DNA from: Gorsachius magnificus
Taxonomy: Eukaryota; Chordata; Aves; Pelecaniformes; Ardeidae
Assembly (NCBI GenBank): GCA_034008185.1
Contig: CM067084.1
Span: 15,333,385 to 15,397,384 of the forward strand
Direction of reading: 5' to 3'
Length of the DNA stretch: 64,000 bases
This document shows, one piece after another, positions 63,441-64,000 of the stretch. A program made the position numbers and the translations under genes. The stretch's first letter is position 1; every line of letters begins with the position of its first letter. The notes under the pieces were generated by a model, which searched no databases, had not been told where the DNA came from, and worked only from the letters and a program-made list of their open reading frames with translations.

Positions 63441-64000
63441 AAGAAGTATTTATGTAGCAATATGTTACACATACACAACGAAGGATGCTCCTCTAGAGGC
63501 ACATCACACAGTAGTTAAACACATAGTTTAGTAAGGTGATTATAAAATCACCTCAATACTCATGTAAGGAAAGAACTTTTACAGCCACAAGGCAAACACA
63601 GATAGCAGAACTGTGAAGAAAGTAGTTGTCCTGGTTTCGGCTGGAGTTTATTCACTTCCCACCTTTGAAACAAATCTCCCTTCGTCCCAGACCTTGCAAC
63701 CTGTGCAACATGCCAAACTAATTACCCAGGTTATTATACTTAGAGAAAGTGATAGAACTTGCCAAGTCAAAAGGAACAACCATGTCCGCATCCTGCTGCG
63801 TGCCACATCACTCTCCTCTTGGCTACTTCTGATCTTTTCCAATCTATTGCAGTCTGGATTCTCTCTTACCAGTTGCACTTTTGGTTGTCTCCTCTTTCAA
63901 GTTAGTTTCCAGATGTTGTTGCTTACCCATTTTTTCCCTGCCACACAGCATCCTTTGCCTGAACGTCTACACCATTCCCTTCTGTGTTTCCCCCCACCAT

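Larger units (their letters stand above)
42451..64000. other. Intergenic region downstream of HHIP
   Basis: No coding exon that I can recognise occurs on either strand. In particular there is no trace of the next conserved gene expected in this syntenic block (ANAPC10 in human). Open frames of up to about 100 codons are scattered without splice context, domain or family resemblance. Supported contents are three 20-nt homopolymer tracts, ancient palindromic and MIR-type repeats, one CR1 tail and several candidate regulatory blocks listed separately. The long stretches between them (for example 49200-54500, 55000-59800 and 60300-63200) hold nothing I can identify. Confidence 0.7.

Noticed and set aside
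42451..64000. Possible start of the neighbouring gene expected from human synteny (ANAPC10)
   Set aside because: No exon-like translation resembling that protein was seen, and no strong CpG-island promoter of a housekeeping gene is present.
1..64000. CRISPR arrays, bacterial operons, rRNA genes or integrated viral genomes
   Set aside because: None is present. The sequence is ordinary vertebrate nuclear DNA with LINE, SINE and simple repeats.

Overview
The window is AT-rich vertebrate nuclear DNA, most likely from a bird. The evidence is the repeats: two CR1 LINE 3' ends of avian type (about 37662-37900 and 60170-60250), a more degraded CR1 ORF2 remnant (3400-3910), and no mammalian Alu, B1 or L1 elements. 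The species cannot be named from the sequence alone.

The only protein-coding gene I can support is the 3' half of HHIP (hedgehog-interacting protein) on the + strand. Nine exons between 21124 and 41169 carry consensus AG/GT borders and join in a single consistent reading frame. Together they encode 423 residues, equivalent to human residues 278-700. They cover most of the six-bladed beta-propeller, both C-terminal EGF-like modules and the hydrophobic C-terminal tail. The loop that contacts the Hedgehog zinc site (Asp383 in human numbering) and three N-glycosylation sequons are intact. The signal peptide, cysteine-rich domain and first propeller strands lie upstream of the window. By comparison with the 13-exon human gene these nine exons are probably exons 5-13.

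Layout. 1-21123 is the end of a long HHIP intron, with ancient CR1 remnants, a tandem duplication, simple repeats and an antisense exon-like open block at 19453-19686. 21124-28008 holds seven exons separated by short introns. 28009-38515 is a 10.5 kb intron with a CR1 copy and a perfect Pbx-Hox type motif. 38516-41169 holds the last two coding exons, followed by about 1.3 kb of 3' UTR with several poly(A) signals, the most distal and best placed at 42429. 42450-64000 is intergenic. I found no recognisable coding exon there, but several blocks look like candidate cis-regulatory DNA or non-coding transcription units: a CpG-dense block near 46945-47170, a TCF/LEF-type pair near 45124, a TATA box plus splice donor at 54578-54735 and one perfect GLI-type 9-mer at 59818. 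Ancient palindromic and MIR-type repeats lie between 46 and 49 kb.

HHIP is a cell-surface and secreted antagonist that binds Hedgehog ligands and is itself induced by Hedgehog signalling, so non-coding elements around the gene are the most promising unexplored content. No new enzymatic or defence system is visible.
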